Shown here: piece by piece, positions 1 to 8,384 of the stretch
Position numbering within the stretch: position 1 is the stretch's first letter
Layout: each line of letters begins with the position of its first letter
DNA from: an uncultured Bacteroidia bacterium
GTDB lineage: Bacteria > Bacteroidota > Bacteroidia > Bacteroidales > Prolixibacteraceae
Assembly: GCA_903918045.1 (NCBI GenBank)
Contig: CAIXCY010000139.1
Location: 1-50,264 of the forward strand
Direction: 5' to 3'
Length of the DNA: 50,264 nucleotides
Program-made: the position numbers and the translations under genes
Notes under the pieces: model-generated
Database searches by the model: none
Seen by the model: only the letters and a program-made list of their open reading frames with translations
Told to the model about the DNA's origin: nothing

Positions 1-2
1 AT

Positions 3-239
3 ATTATTCCATTGACATCCCGAAAACCTGGAAGACAAATCTATCCAAACGAGGTTAGCGTTGAAGCTAACACTTATGGATTAACGGATGAATCAATTTT
101 ATTGTGTCATCAAATCAGGACTATTGATAAAAGGCGTTTTGCCCAGTTCTATGGACAGATAAGTGATGTTTTAGTTCAAAATGAAATTGTTCAGTCTTTG
201 TTATTCCAATTAGGGATTGAGAACATTTATACCGAATAA
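3..239 (+). CDS. PemK/MazF-family toxin, C-terminal part (cut by window edge)
   Basis: The reading frame is open from the first bases of the window and ends at TAA 237-239, giving 78 visible residues. The start lies outside the window. The visible part begins IIPLTSRKP and contains LLCHQIRTIDKRRF, which matches the second half of PemK/MazF mRNA interferases (the 'PLTS' strand and the 'QIRTIDK-R' segment before the last helix). Members of this family cut mRNA and are normally paired with an antitoxin gene, which would lie upstream and cannot be seen. An internal TTG at 12 is not needed as a start, because the homology continues upstream of it. The family call rests on motif recognition only. 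The gene converges on the next gene with a 10-bp gap. Confidence 0.72.
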   Translation: MIPLTSRKPGRQIYPNEVSVEANTYGLTDESILLCHQIRTIDKRRFAQFYGQISDVLVQNEIVQSLLFQLGIENIYTE

Positions 240-249
240 TCTTTATCAT

Positions 250-2343
250 TTATTCGCTAACAACCAGCCTGATCTCCCACACCCCAACCTCCGGAATCAC
301 AAATTTTTTATAGACTCCATCTGTTCCGGAAGATTGAATTACCGTCTCTTTGCAAGACATATTGTAGACTTTAATGGTCTTGCTTTCTGTGCGTAACATT
401 AGGGTTACATTTTTTGCAGGATCGAAGGAGGAGTTTGTAAAAGAGAGGGCAATCTTTCCGTTTTCAGGTTGCCTGATCCAAAGGTTAATTTTATGGAATG
501 ACGCAATATAACCTGGTAAGGTCTCCTTTGAGAGCCATCGGAAAACCGATTTCATCTGAGAACTCTTCGATTTGTTCTCCATAAAGGTCCAGGGATAATA
601 CCCGGCTACACAAATACGTCCACCCAGCTTATTTTCAAATGTGCCGCAGGTACAGGCCGAGACTTCTTTTCCTGAGTAATCGATCAGGGAACTCAGAGGA
701 TGTGCCTTCGCATCGGTTGGTTTTAAAGAATAAGCCGTAGATTTCCAAAACGATTGCCGATTATCGCGCTGGCAATTAGCAAATTCTCCGTTCAGTGGAT
801 GGCTGCTGAACTTTTCAATGCGGTCGACATTATACGATCCAATCACTTCAAACCCGGTAAGCTCGCCAAACCCCATTTTGTTCAGTTGGAGCAAAGCCTC
901 TGCATCCATATAAACACCACCCGAAAGGAGTTTCGTGATCTCCTCCTTTGATAAAACTAAAACATTGTCTTTTCCCAGTATGGTTACAGCTACATTTTTA
1001 TTCGAATAGCTTGTCGGAAGACCAATGTTGTAGAGGTCGTGACTGACCAGCGGATTTCCCGAGCTGACCCAGTTTCCCTCATCGGGTTTGCCGGTCGCAA
1101 AACTGTTTTTGTTCCAAAAGGTCTGGATTCCGACTATTTCAGTGCGTCCAAGCGTTTTGGCCATAAGGTCCATAAATGGCCGAACCTCATGCAGTCGGGC
1201 GATCAACGATTCGTATTCATCCAGGGGCTCATCATAAAATGAGAGTACATTAAAAGCGGCACCGGTGCACCCCGCTGCTATATGTGAACAGGCCTCGAGT
1301 GCAACAATATTGGCCGCTTTTTTGAGACGCTGATAGGGAAAATTCTCTATTTCGGATTGAATAGAGACCACCTCTGGCGGTAAAACTGAAACCTGCCTTC
1401 CGATGTCGTGCGATTTTCCGACTAGTTCACTGTTAGTATTGTCGTTATAATAGCCGCCTCCCGGCCGCCAAAGCACAGGAGCATGATTTGGACCGGAGAG
1501 GATCTTAGCCCAATTATCAAAATCGTATCCTTCGTAAAAGCGGTCACCCGTCATAAAACCAAGAGGCATGGCTGGCGAAATCTCATGAACTGTTTTTTCA
1601 ATCAGTGTGAATAATCTGGAGATTGTATTCCGGTTATGCTGGAGCCATGCCTCACGAATCCTGAGTTTCTCTTCGACAGGACCTTCATTCAGCCCCTTTT
1701 TTAAAGATTCACGGGTAAACTTCAATCCTGATTCCTTTTCAAAGATGGAGAGGCAATTATCGCAAAAGCATCCCAGTCCGACAGGCATGTGTCCGAACCG
1801 CACATCATCATCAATCCAGATATAATCGGGAGCGGCATTTGCGGCCAATTGGTAAATAGTATGAACATATTCGTGCATCCCTTCGTCGTTCGGACAAAAT
1901 GAGCCATTGCAGATCAGTCCGTCGATATTGGTCATGCGTGTAAAATCACCACTGAGCGAATTGTCGAGGTTTTCGTTGTGGTGGCCAATGGTGGAGAGGA
2001 TGTTGATCCCCGCCGTGTATCCATGTTTCCGGGCTTCGGCCATTCTAACCTTTAAAAGTGCTGCCCTCTCTTTGAAAACATTCAGCGGAAGTGGCGGGTG
2101 TGTTGCAGAAGTAAAGAAGGTGACCTCATCGGTGACTCCCTTGTATTTGTCAAATAATTCCAAAACCTCATTATATCGTTTTTCCGAGGACCATAGCGGG
2201 ACACCAATCCGGAAGGAGATAAAGGCTTTTTCGATTTTTGTAGTTGGTGAAACGGATGTTTTTTCAGCTGCTTTTTGAATCTGTGGTGTCTGATTGCAAC
2301 CTACCAGGATTAATAGCGAAACAGCAACGATTAATTTTTTCAT
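250..2343 (-). CDS. Lipoprotein with glycosidase-like TIM barrel, substrate unknown
   Basis: The protein has 697 residues and a lipoprotein signal (LILVGC, Cys16), so it is probably anchored in the outer membrane or periplasm. The middle contains DYIWIDDDVRF followed by a CFCDNC cysteine cluster. This resembles the barrel of uncharacterised Bacteroidota glycosidase-like proteins distantly related to GH42-type beta-galactosidases. Around residues 480-520, GGVYMDAEALLQL and GFGELTG resemble the Rossmann-like (GATase-like) domain that follows the barrel in such proteins. I cannot assign catalytic residues. It runs opposite to the fructan operon and is separated from it by 483 bp containing a repeat element, so it is probably not part of that operon. 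It may belong to the same ancestral carbohydrate island as the genes beyond 21 kb. An exported carbohydrate-active role is likely; the substrate is not known. Confidence 0.6.
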   Translation of the reverse strand: MKKLIVAVSLLILVGCNQTPQIQKAAEKTSVSPTTKIEKAFISFRIGVPLWSSEKRYNEVLELFDKYKGVTDEVTFFTSATHPPLPLNVFKERAALLKVRMAEARKHGYTAGINILSTIGHHNENLDNSLSGDFTRMTNIDGLICNGSFCPNDEGMHEYVHTIYQLAANAAPDYIWIDDDVRFGHMPVGLGCFCDNCLSIFEKESGLKFTRESLKKGLNEGPVEEKLRIREAWLQHNRNTISRLFTLIEKTVHEISPAMPLGFMTGDRFYEGYDFDNWAKILSGPNHAPVLWRPGGGYYNDNTNSELVGKSHDIGRQVSVLPPEVVSIQSEIENFPYQRLKKAANIVALEACSHIAAGCTGAAFNVLSFYDEPLDEYESLIARLHEVRPFMDLMAKTLGRTEIVGIQTFWNKNSFATGKPDEGNWVSSGNPLVSHDLYNIGLPTSYSNKNVAVTILGKDNVLVLSKEEITKLLSGGVYMDAEALLQLNKMGFGELTGFEVIGSYNVDRIEKFSSHPLNGEFANCQRDNRQSFWKSTAYSLKPTDAKAHPLSSLIDYSGKEVSACTCGTFENKLGGRICVAGYYPWTFMENKSKSSQMKSVFRWLSKETLPGYIASFHKINLWIRQPENGKIALSFTNSSFDPAKNVTLMLRTESKTIKVYNMSCKETVIQSSGTDGVYKKFVIPEVGVWEIRLVVSE

Positions 2344-2369
2344 ATTTGAATCAATTTCAATAAGGATGC

Positions 2370-2523
2370 GGCGGTAGTATCAAAAATCTTTTAACCGCAG
2401 AGATGCGCAAAGAAGACGCAAAGTTACGCAGAGTTATTTATTTGTAATTTAAAACTTTGCAGTACTCTGCGGTTTCACTCAGCGGTTCTCTGCGGTTAAA
2501 TTTTCTATTTTTTATAGAGCCTC
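2370..2523. mobile_element. MITE-like inverted-repeat element, copy 1 (degraded ends)
   Basis: This is the most worn of four related elements (others at 36568, 40089 and 46896). The inner arms are still perfect: TTAACCGCAGAGA at 2391-2403 and TCTCTGCGGTTAA at 2487-2499. Between them is the family's GCGCAAAGAAGACGCAAAGTTACGCAGAG-like core. The outer ends (GTATCAAAA on the left, AGAGCCTC on the right) are diverged from the consensus GAGGCTGTATCAAAAGT. It encodes no protein. It occupies most of the first half of the 2344-2826 gap between divergent genes. Confidence 0.6.
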
Positions 2524-2545
2524 TAAAGGAGGTTCCATAAATATT

Positions 2546-2578
2546 TTATTCCGTGATCCCCTTCCACGTTTTAGCAGT
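2546..2578 (-). pseudogene. Relic of an acetylesterase 3' end (possible attachment-site copy)
   Basis: Read on the - strand, these bases give TAKTWKGITE followed by a stop. The last 22 bases (2546-2567) match the last codons and stop of the intact esterase at 20992-21013 at 21 of 22 positions, in the same frame and orientation. The frame is closed just upstream of the relic, so no gene remains here. The two copies flank the whole fructan locus as direct repeats. Confidence 0.55.
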
Positions 2579-2668
2579 TTAAAGAAAACTGAAAAGGATA
2601 AAAATAGTATTAAAATCAAACCCTACCCAATTACTATTAACAAATCACTAAACTGCTAATCTGGATAT

Positions 2669-2754
2669 GTAACATGTATTACAAATTGTAACATGGGTTA
2701 TATCATTTTATCAAAAGCAGGTAGATGTATCATTTGTGCTAGCAATGGTAACAT
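2669..2754 (+). promoter_or_regulatory. Three GTAACAT repeats upstream of the fructan operon promoter
   Basis: GTAACATG occurs at 2669-2676 and again at 2688-2695, with starts 19 bases apart. A third GTAACAT is at 2748-2754. They lie 30-115 bases upstream of a good -7 box and 75-160 bases before the symporter start. Repeated half-sites in this position are what the AraC-type output domain of a hybrid two-component regulator would be expected to use. Assignment to the regulator at 17899-20706 is inference from position and repeat structure. Confidence 0.4.
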
Positions 2755-2783
2755 AGGTAGACGGTATTTCCTCAATTGGGGAA

Positions 2784-2791
2784 TAGCTTTG
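2784..2791 (+). promoter_or_regulatory. Bacteroides-type -7 box (TAGCTTTG) of the fructan operon
   Basis: TAGCTTTG matches the Bacteroidota sigma-ABfr -7 consensus TAnnTTTG exactly and lies 35 bases before the symporter ATG. I see no convincing -33 TTTG element about 19-21 bases further up. This fits a promoter that depends on an activator bound at the upstream GTAACAT repeats. The box is short, so a chance match is possible. Confidence 0.45.
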
Positions 2792-2826
2792 TGAACTCAA
2801 ATTAAATAAACCAAACAAAAGTTAAA

Positions 2827-4182
2827 ATGAACACAAACAACAGAGCCTCTTTAAATGCCCTTGTAATTGCCCTCGGAGGATTTTTATTCGGATTTGATAT
2901 AGCTGTCATCTCCGGAACTACCGCAGCCCTGGAGGCTTTATTTCACCTGTCTAAATCTGAACTTGGTTTTACAGTTGCAATTGCTTTAATAGGGACTATT
3001 ATAGGTACAACTATTATTGGAAAGCCAAGCGATAAATTTGGCCGGCGGAAAACGCTTCAGGGAATGGCCCTCATATTTACTGTTGCAGCCATTGGAAGCG
3101 CAAGTTCACTTAATTGGAGTATGCTTTTATTTTTCCGCTTTATTCAGGGGTTAATCGTTGGAGGAGTATCGGTAGTGGTTCCGATGTATATTGCCGAGAT
3201 TTCTCCGGCAAAGATCCGTGGAAAGCTTGTTGCCTTTAATCAGTTTAACGTAGTGACGGCAATTTTAGTGGCTTATCTTTCCAACTATTTTATTGCAAAA
3301 CTTATCTCGCCCGATGCATGGCGCACAATGATTGCCGTCGAAGCAATTCCGGCTTTGCTTTTCTTTTTACTGTTATTTAAAGTGCCGGCAAGCCCAAGAT
3401 GGTTGCTGTTGAAGAATATGCCACAGGAAGCAAAAGAAGTATTTACCCACCTTGGATTTGAAAATCCTGATTTGGAAGTAACTCAGATATTAGATTCTCT
3501 GAATGAGGATCATACAGAAACAAGTACAACACTATTCAGCAAGGAGCATTCATTTCCTGTAATCTGCACGATATTGATTGCCATGTTTAATCAGTTGGCA
3601 GGGATCAATGCTATTATCTATTATGCCCCCCGAATTTTTGAATTGACCGGACTGACAGCCAATACGGCTTTACTTCAATCCATAGCAATAGGCGGGACCA
3701 ACCTTTTATTCACGCTGCTTGCATTATTTCTGATTGATCGGGTAGGACGCAGAACATTGTTGATGGTTGGATCAGTCGGAATGATTGTTTTTCTGAGTTT
3801 GATCTCACACGCTTTTTATCAATCCGCATTCAATGGTTATTCTGTGATGGTATATCTGATTGGATTTATTGCATTTTTTGCGATATCGCAAGGGGCTGTT
3901 TTATGGGTATTTATTTCTGAGATTTTCCCCAATAAAATAAGATCAAAAGGACAGGCATTAGGCAGTTTTACCCATTGGGTGATGGCTGCTGCCGTTAGCT
4001 GGACATTTCCAATTGTGACAAATTCACCAGCAATTGGGGCAGGAGCCATCTTCGCATTTTTTGCCTTTATGATGGCGCTTCACTTTGTCTTTGCCTGGAA
4101 AGTAATACCCGAGACCAAGGGGAAATCCCTGGAACAGATTCAACTTGAATTGACTGAGAAAAGAAATAAAATCAAAAACTAG
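2827..4182 (+). CDS. MFS sugar:proton symporter (sugar porter family), probably fructose
   Basis: This is an inner-membrane transporter of 451 residues with about 12 hydrophobic segments. Sugar-porter hallmarks are visible: GGFLFGFDIAVISG in the first segment, a GR(R/K)-type loop (KFGRRK), the RFIQGLIVGG segment followed by PMYIAEISPAKIRG, DRVGRR after segment 8, and the C-terminal PETKGKSLEQIQ. The family moves free hexoses with protons. Its position next to a fructokinase and the fructan uptake genes points to fructose. It is the first gene after the putative promoter. It is followed after 6 bases by the kinase, so the two are almost certainly co-transcribed. Fructan loci of Bacteroides thetaiotaomicron also carry an inner-membrane sugar transporter beside a fructokinase. 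Confidence 0.88.
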   Translation: MNTNNRASLNALVIALGGFLFGFDIAVISGTTAALEALFHLSKSELGFTVAIALIGTIIGTTIIGKPSDKFGRRKTLQGMALIFTVAAIGSASSLNWSMLLFFRFIQGLIVGGVSVVVPMYIAEISPAKIRGKLVAFNQFNVVTAILVAYLSNYFIAKLISPDAWRTMIAVEAIPALLFFLLLFKVPASPRWLLLKNMPQEAKEVFTHLGFENPDLEVTQILDSLNEDHTETSTTLFSKEHSFPVICTILIAMFNQLAGINAIIYYAPRIFELTGLTANTALLQSIAIGGTNLLFTLLALFLIDRVGRRTLLMVGSVGMIVFLSLISHAFYQSAFNGYSVMVYLIGFIAFFAISQGAVLWVFISEIFPNKIRSKGQALGSFTHWVMAAAVSWTFPIVTNSPAIGAGAIFAFFAFMMALHFVFAWKVIPETKGKSLEQIQLELTEKRNKIKN

Positions 4183-4188
4183 GTAGTC

Positions 4189-5097
4189 ATGAAAAAGAAT
4201 GATAAGGTTTTATGTTTTGGAGAAGTGTTGTGGGACAATCTTCCAACGGGACCCCTTCCTGGTGGAGCTCCCATGAATGTAGCACTTCATTTATCGCGCT
4301 TTGACATTAATTCAACAATCGCAAGCAGCGTAGGAAACGATCCCAAAGGAGAAAGTCTCAAAGATTTCCTTGCAGAATCAGGGCTTGGCACGGATCTGAT
4401 CCAGGTTCACGAAACGTTGCCAACAAGTGAAGTTTTGGTGTATCTTGATGAGCATAATACTGCAACTTATGAAATCTGCGAGCCTGTGGCCTGGGACGAA
4501 ATCATGTTGACTCAGGAATTAATTGAAGAAGTAAAAACTTCAAAAGCAATTGTCTTCGGATCACTGGCGTCGCGTAACCAGACAACCCGGAATACGCTGA
4601 ATGAGTTGTTAAATAATGACATTCTTAAAATTATGGATGTCAACCTCAGACCCCCCTTTGATACGGAAGAGATTGTTAAAAATCTTCTTGCAAAGTCAGA
4701 TATTGTAAAAATGAACGATGAAGAACTTATGACAATCTCAGAGTGGTATCAACTGTCAGGAACATTGGATGAACGGATAATTTCATTTTCCGGATTATTA
4801 AATCTCACAATGCTTATAGTCACAAAAGGAAAAAATGGGGCATCTGTACTTCACATGAATCAACTTTATAAACACGATGGATATAAAGTAATCACGGCAG
4901 ATTCAGTTGGCGCTGGTGACGCCTTTCTTGCCGGATTTCTTGCTGCATTATTTGAGGGGAAGGAGATTTCACGCGCCTTAAAGGAGGCCAGTGCAATTGG
5001 TGCATATGTCGCATCCCAATCAGGCGCAACACCATTGTATTCTAAAGAGATTATTTGCGACATAACTATAAATGATAAACAGATAAGGAGTATCTAA
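4189..5097 (+). CDS. PfkB-family fructokinase
   Basis: This is a cytosolic sugar kinase of 302 residues, typical for the family. It shows the N-terminal PfkB signature GGAPMNVALHLSRF near residues 24-37 and the second signature with the catalytic GAGDAFLAG loop near residue 240, whose Asp is the general base. The reaction is ATP-dependent phosphorylation of fructose, probably at O6, feeding glycolysis. The start ATG lies 6 bases after the symporter stop. Other PfkB kinases (ribokinase, KDG kinase) share these motifs. The choice of fructose rests on the FGEVLWDNLPTGPLPGGAP N-terminus, common in fructokinases, and on the surrounding fructanase genes. Confidence 0.87.
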   Translation: MKKNDKVLCFGEVLWDNLPTGPLPGGAPMNVALHLSRFDINSTIASSVGNDPKGESLKDFLAESGLGTDLIQVHETLPTSEVLVYLDEHNTATYEICEPVAWDEIMLTQELIEEVKTSKAIVFGSLASRNQTTRNTLNELLNNDILKIMDVNLRPPFDTEEIVKNLLAKSDIVKMNDEELMTISEWYQLSGTLDERIISFSGLLNLTMLIVTKGKNGASVLHMNQLYKHDGYKVITADSVGAGDAFLAGFLAALFEGKEISRALKEASAIGAYVASQSGATPLYSKEIICDITINDKQIRSI

Positions 5098-5194
5098 TAT
5101 CAAAAATAATTTATGAATTATCAGAAACAGAATTTTGATTTCAATTATAACTGCATACATAAACCAATGAATTTTAATTATTTAATTAACAAAA

Positions 5195-8100
5195 ATGTCT
5201 AACATGAAAAAAATGATCACATGCTATCTGCGGGGTGTCCTTTGGGGCATCGTATTTCTTTGCCTGCCATTTATGGTTTTGGCGCAAGAAATTTCTGTGA
5301 AAGGATCCGTAAAAGATGCTACAAACGGGGAATTGCTTACCGGAGTAACAATCTTGGTGGAAGGTACGACAAACGGTACAACATCCAATATTGATGGTAC
5401 TTTCCAAATTAAAGTACCATCAAAGAATAGTGTATTAGTTTGTTCCTATTTGGGGTATAATTCTCAGAAATTCAACATCCAGGGAAGGAGTGAAATCAAA
5501 GTTCAATTGGTTCAGACTCTGGCACAACTGGATCAAGTGGTAGTTACAGGTTATCAGAGTCAGAAGAAGGCCGACTTAACAGGTGCTGTTTCTGTTGTTT
5601 CAATGAAAGAGCTACAGAAGATGCCAAATAATAACCCTATCCAGGCTTTACAGGGTATGGTTCCCGGGATGGTTATAACAACCGACGGATCACCCAGTGG
5701 CAGCAATGTAAATATAAATATTCGGGGTATAGGTTCAATTAACGGGACAAATCCCTTGTATGTTATTGACGGAGTCTCAACCACTGCTGGAATGCATGAA
5801 TTGAATCCGAATGATATTGAATCAATTCAGGTTCTTAAAGATGCTTCTGCCTCATCTATTTATGGATCAAGAGCTTCAAACGGTGTAATTATTATTACCA
5901 CAAAAAAAGCAAAAAAAGGAGTATTGCAAATTAATGCATCAGCTCACGGAGGCTATTCATTCTATAATACAAAGATGAGTGTTCTTGATGCACAAGGCTA
6001 TGGAAAAGCAGTTTGGCAGGCGAGTGCAAATGATGGGACTCCATTGAGCCATTATCTCGATTACGGCTTTAATACAGGTTATGACAGTAAAGGAAATCCG
6101 GTACTTAATAAAATTACTTTGCCAACTTATGTTGATACCACCAAACAAACAATGAAGACTGCAAATACTGATTGGTTTAAAGCAATCTCTCAGGTGGCCA
6201 TTTCACAAAATTATGATGTCTCGGTATTACATGGCACAGACAAGGGTAATTCGATGTTCTCTCTTGATTATACAGATAATAAAGGAATTGTAAAGACAAC
6301 TGAGTTTAAACGTATTACAGCTCGTTTAAATACTGATTATAAGTTATTGAATAATAAATTATTAGTTGGTGAAAATTTCACTATGAGTACCACTTCCGAG
6401 GTCCAGGATCCAGGGGTTCTGAATGCTGCTTTACAAGCTTTACCAATTATTCCAGTACATACAATTGACGGAATTGGATGGGGAGGCCCATTCGGCGGAA
6501 TGAACGATCGTCAGAATCCGGTTAGAATTCTTCAGGACAACAAACAGAACCATTACAATTATCTAAGATTGTTCGGAAATGCCTTTGCGGATCTTGAGGT
6601 TATTAAGAATCTTCATTTGAAAACGAGTTTAGGTGTTGATTATGGTGATTATTATAAACGGGATATGCAACTCTCCTATGTTTCAGGATATCTGAATAAT
6701 CCGATAAGCAGTGTTCAGGACAATACCTTTCATACTTTGAAACTGACATGGACCAATACTTTGAATTATCAGTTGCAATGGGGTAAAAATGTTCTGGATG
6801 CAGTCGCAGGAACTGAAATATATAAAGAAACATCCGAAAATTTTTGGGCAAGGCGACAAGTTTTCGCAAGCCAGGATCCCAATTATATGTACCTTGATGC
6901 AGGTACCGGATTAAAGGATAATGGAGGTTCCGCGGTTGAATATAGACTATTATCCTATTTTGGAAAAGTTAATTACGTGTTTGATCAAAAATATCTGGCC
7001 TCAGCGACATTTAGATATGACGGTTCTTCAAGGTTTGGTGCAAATAATAAATTTGGATTCTTTCCTGCATTTAACCTGGGCTGGAGACTAAACAAAGAAA
7101 ATTTCATTAAGGATAATATCAATTTTCTTTCAGATCTTAAATTGAGATACGGATGGGGTAGGACTGGTAGTCAGGATTACATTAATGCAACTGCAAGCAA
7201 GCAACTTTATCAGACCAATTATTCCGGAGGTGATCCTACGTGGCGTTCTCCCGATGGAACAGCTTACGATATTTCAGGTTCCAAAACCGGAACTCTTCCG
7301 TCAGGTTACCAAATTACACAAAGAAGTAATGATGATCTTAAATGGGAAGCAACAACGCAGTCAAATTTCGGGCTGGACTTTGGATTGTTTGACCAGAAAA
7401 TATATGGATCACTTGATTACTTTACTAAAACTACTACCGGTATGCTTGTGCAGCCAGCCTACCTTGCTGTTATTGGAGAAGGTGGTTATAGGTGGACAAA
7501 CGGTGCAAGCATGGAAAACAAAGGGACTGAATTTATAATAGGATATCGGGGTAAAATAGGGGCTGATTTGTCTTTCGATTTCACAGGTAATATCGCAACT
7601 TACAGAAATAAAATCACCTCTCTACCTTCATCTGTTGTTAATACTTATGGCGGAAATGGAACAACAGATAATATTTTGGGACATCCATGGGGGTCAGGAT
7701 ATGGCTATGTAGCCGATGGACTCTTTAAAACCAGGGATGAAGTGGCTAATTCAGCGGAACAATTAGGCAAGGGACTAGGCCGAATCCGGTACAAAGACCT
7801 GAATGGGGATGGGATTATTGATTCAAGAGATCAAACCTGGATTCTTAATCCTACTCCTGATTATACTTATGGTCTTAATTTGAATTTCGAATATAAAGGA
7901 TTTGATTTGACAATCTTCTTTCAGGGTGTTGGTCATATCGATGAGAATGTTTATGGAGTTAAATCCATGACTGATTTCTGGAGTATTAACGAAACCGGAT
8001 CTAATAAGGGTACACGTTTAATGGATGCATGGACTCCAACAAATTCAAAATCCACAATTCCATCATTGACAAGCACAGACAGGAACAATGAAACCAGGTT

Positions 8101-8338
8101 CTCAACCTATTTTATTGAGAATGGTTCCTATGCCAAATTGCGTAACCTGCAGATTGGTTATACAATTCCAAAGCGATTTACGGACAAAATCTCACTGAGC
8201 AATCTCTATATTTATATAAGCGGCCAAAATCTACTGACCATAAAAAGCAAAAGCTTTACCGGAGTAGATCCTGAAATACCAACTTATGGCTATCCTATCC
8301 CTACCATGTTAACAGCAGGAGTCAAGGTAGCATTTTAG
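5195..8338 (+). CDS. susC: SusC-like TonB-dependent outer-membrane glycan importer
   Basis: This is a 1047-residue outer-membrane receptor. After a signal peptide ending at VLAQ come a carboxypeptidase-regulatory-like domain (about residues 34-110, VKGSVKDATNGELLTGVTI) and the TonB-contact region LDQVVVTGYQ. A plug domain follows (NPIQALQGMVPGM, INIRGIGSINGTNPLYVIDGV, LKDASASSIYGSRASNGVI), then a long beta-barrel ending GVKVAF. With SusD it imports oligosaccharides using TonB energy. A second in-frame ATG at 5204 is equally plausible as a start. The 97-base gap after the fructokinase has no clear terminator or promoter, so read-through from the upstream promoter is likely. The fructan substrate is inferred from neighbours. 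Confidence 0.95.
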   Translation: MSNMKKMITCYLRGVLWGIVFLCLPFMVLAQEISVKGSVKDATNGELLTGVTILVEGTTNGTTSNIDGTFQIKVPSKNSVLVCSYLGYNSQKFNIQGRSEIKVQLVQTLAQLDQVVVTGYQSQKKADLTGAVSVVSMKELQKMPNNNPIQALQGMVPGMVITTDGSPSGSNVNINIRGIGSINGTNPLYVIDGVSTTAGMHELNPNDIESIQVLKDASASSIYGSRASNGVIIITTKKAKKGVLQINASAHGGYSFYNTKMSVLDAQGYGKAVWQASANDGTPLSHYLDYGFNTGYDSKGNPVLNKITLPTYVDTTKQTMKTANTDWFKAISQVAISQNYDVSVLHGTDKGNSMFSLDYTDNKGIVKTTEFKRITARLNTDYKLLNNKLLVGENFTMSTTSEVQDPGVLNAALQALPIIPVHTIDGIGWGGPFGGMNDRQNPVRILQDNKQNHYNYLRLFGNAFADLEVIKNLHLKTSLGVDYGDYYKRDMQLSYVSGYLNNPISSVQDNTFHTLKLTWTNTLNYQLQWGKNVLDAVAGTEIYKETSENFWARRQVFASQDPNYMYLDAGTGLKDNGGSAVEYRLLSYFGKVNYVFDQKYLASATFRYDGSSRFGANNKFGFFPAFNLGWRLNKENFIKDNINFLSDLKLRYGWGRTGSQDYINATASKQLYQTNYSGGDPTWRSPDGTAYDISGSKTGTLPSGYQITQRSNDDLKWEATTQSNFGLDFGLFDQKIYGSLDYFTKTTTGMLVQPAYLAVIGEGGYRWTNGASMENKGTEFIIGYRGKIGADLSFDFTGNIATYRNKITSLPSSVVNTYGGNGTTDNILGHPWGSGYGYVADGLFKTRDEVANSAEQLGKGLGRIRYKDLNGDGIIDSRDQTWILNPTPDYTYGLNLNFEYKGFDLTIFFQGVGHIDENVYGVKSMTDFWSINETGSNKGTRLMDAWTPTNSKSTIPSLTSTDRNNETRFSTYFIENGSYAKLRNLQIGYTIPKRFTDKISLSNLYIYISGQNLLTIKSKSFTGVDPEIPTYGYPIPTMLTAGVKVAF

Positions 8339-8384
8339 TTGAACAGGTTAATTCTAAAATCACATTAAGTTAAAAATAAAGATT

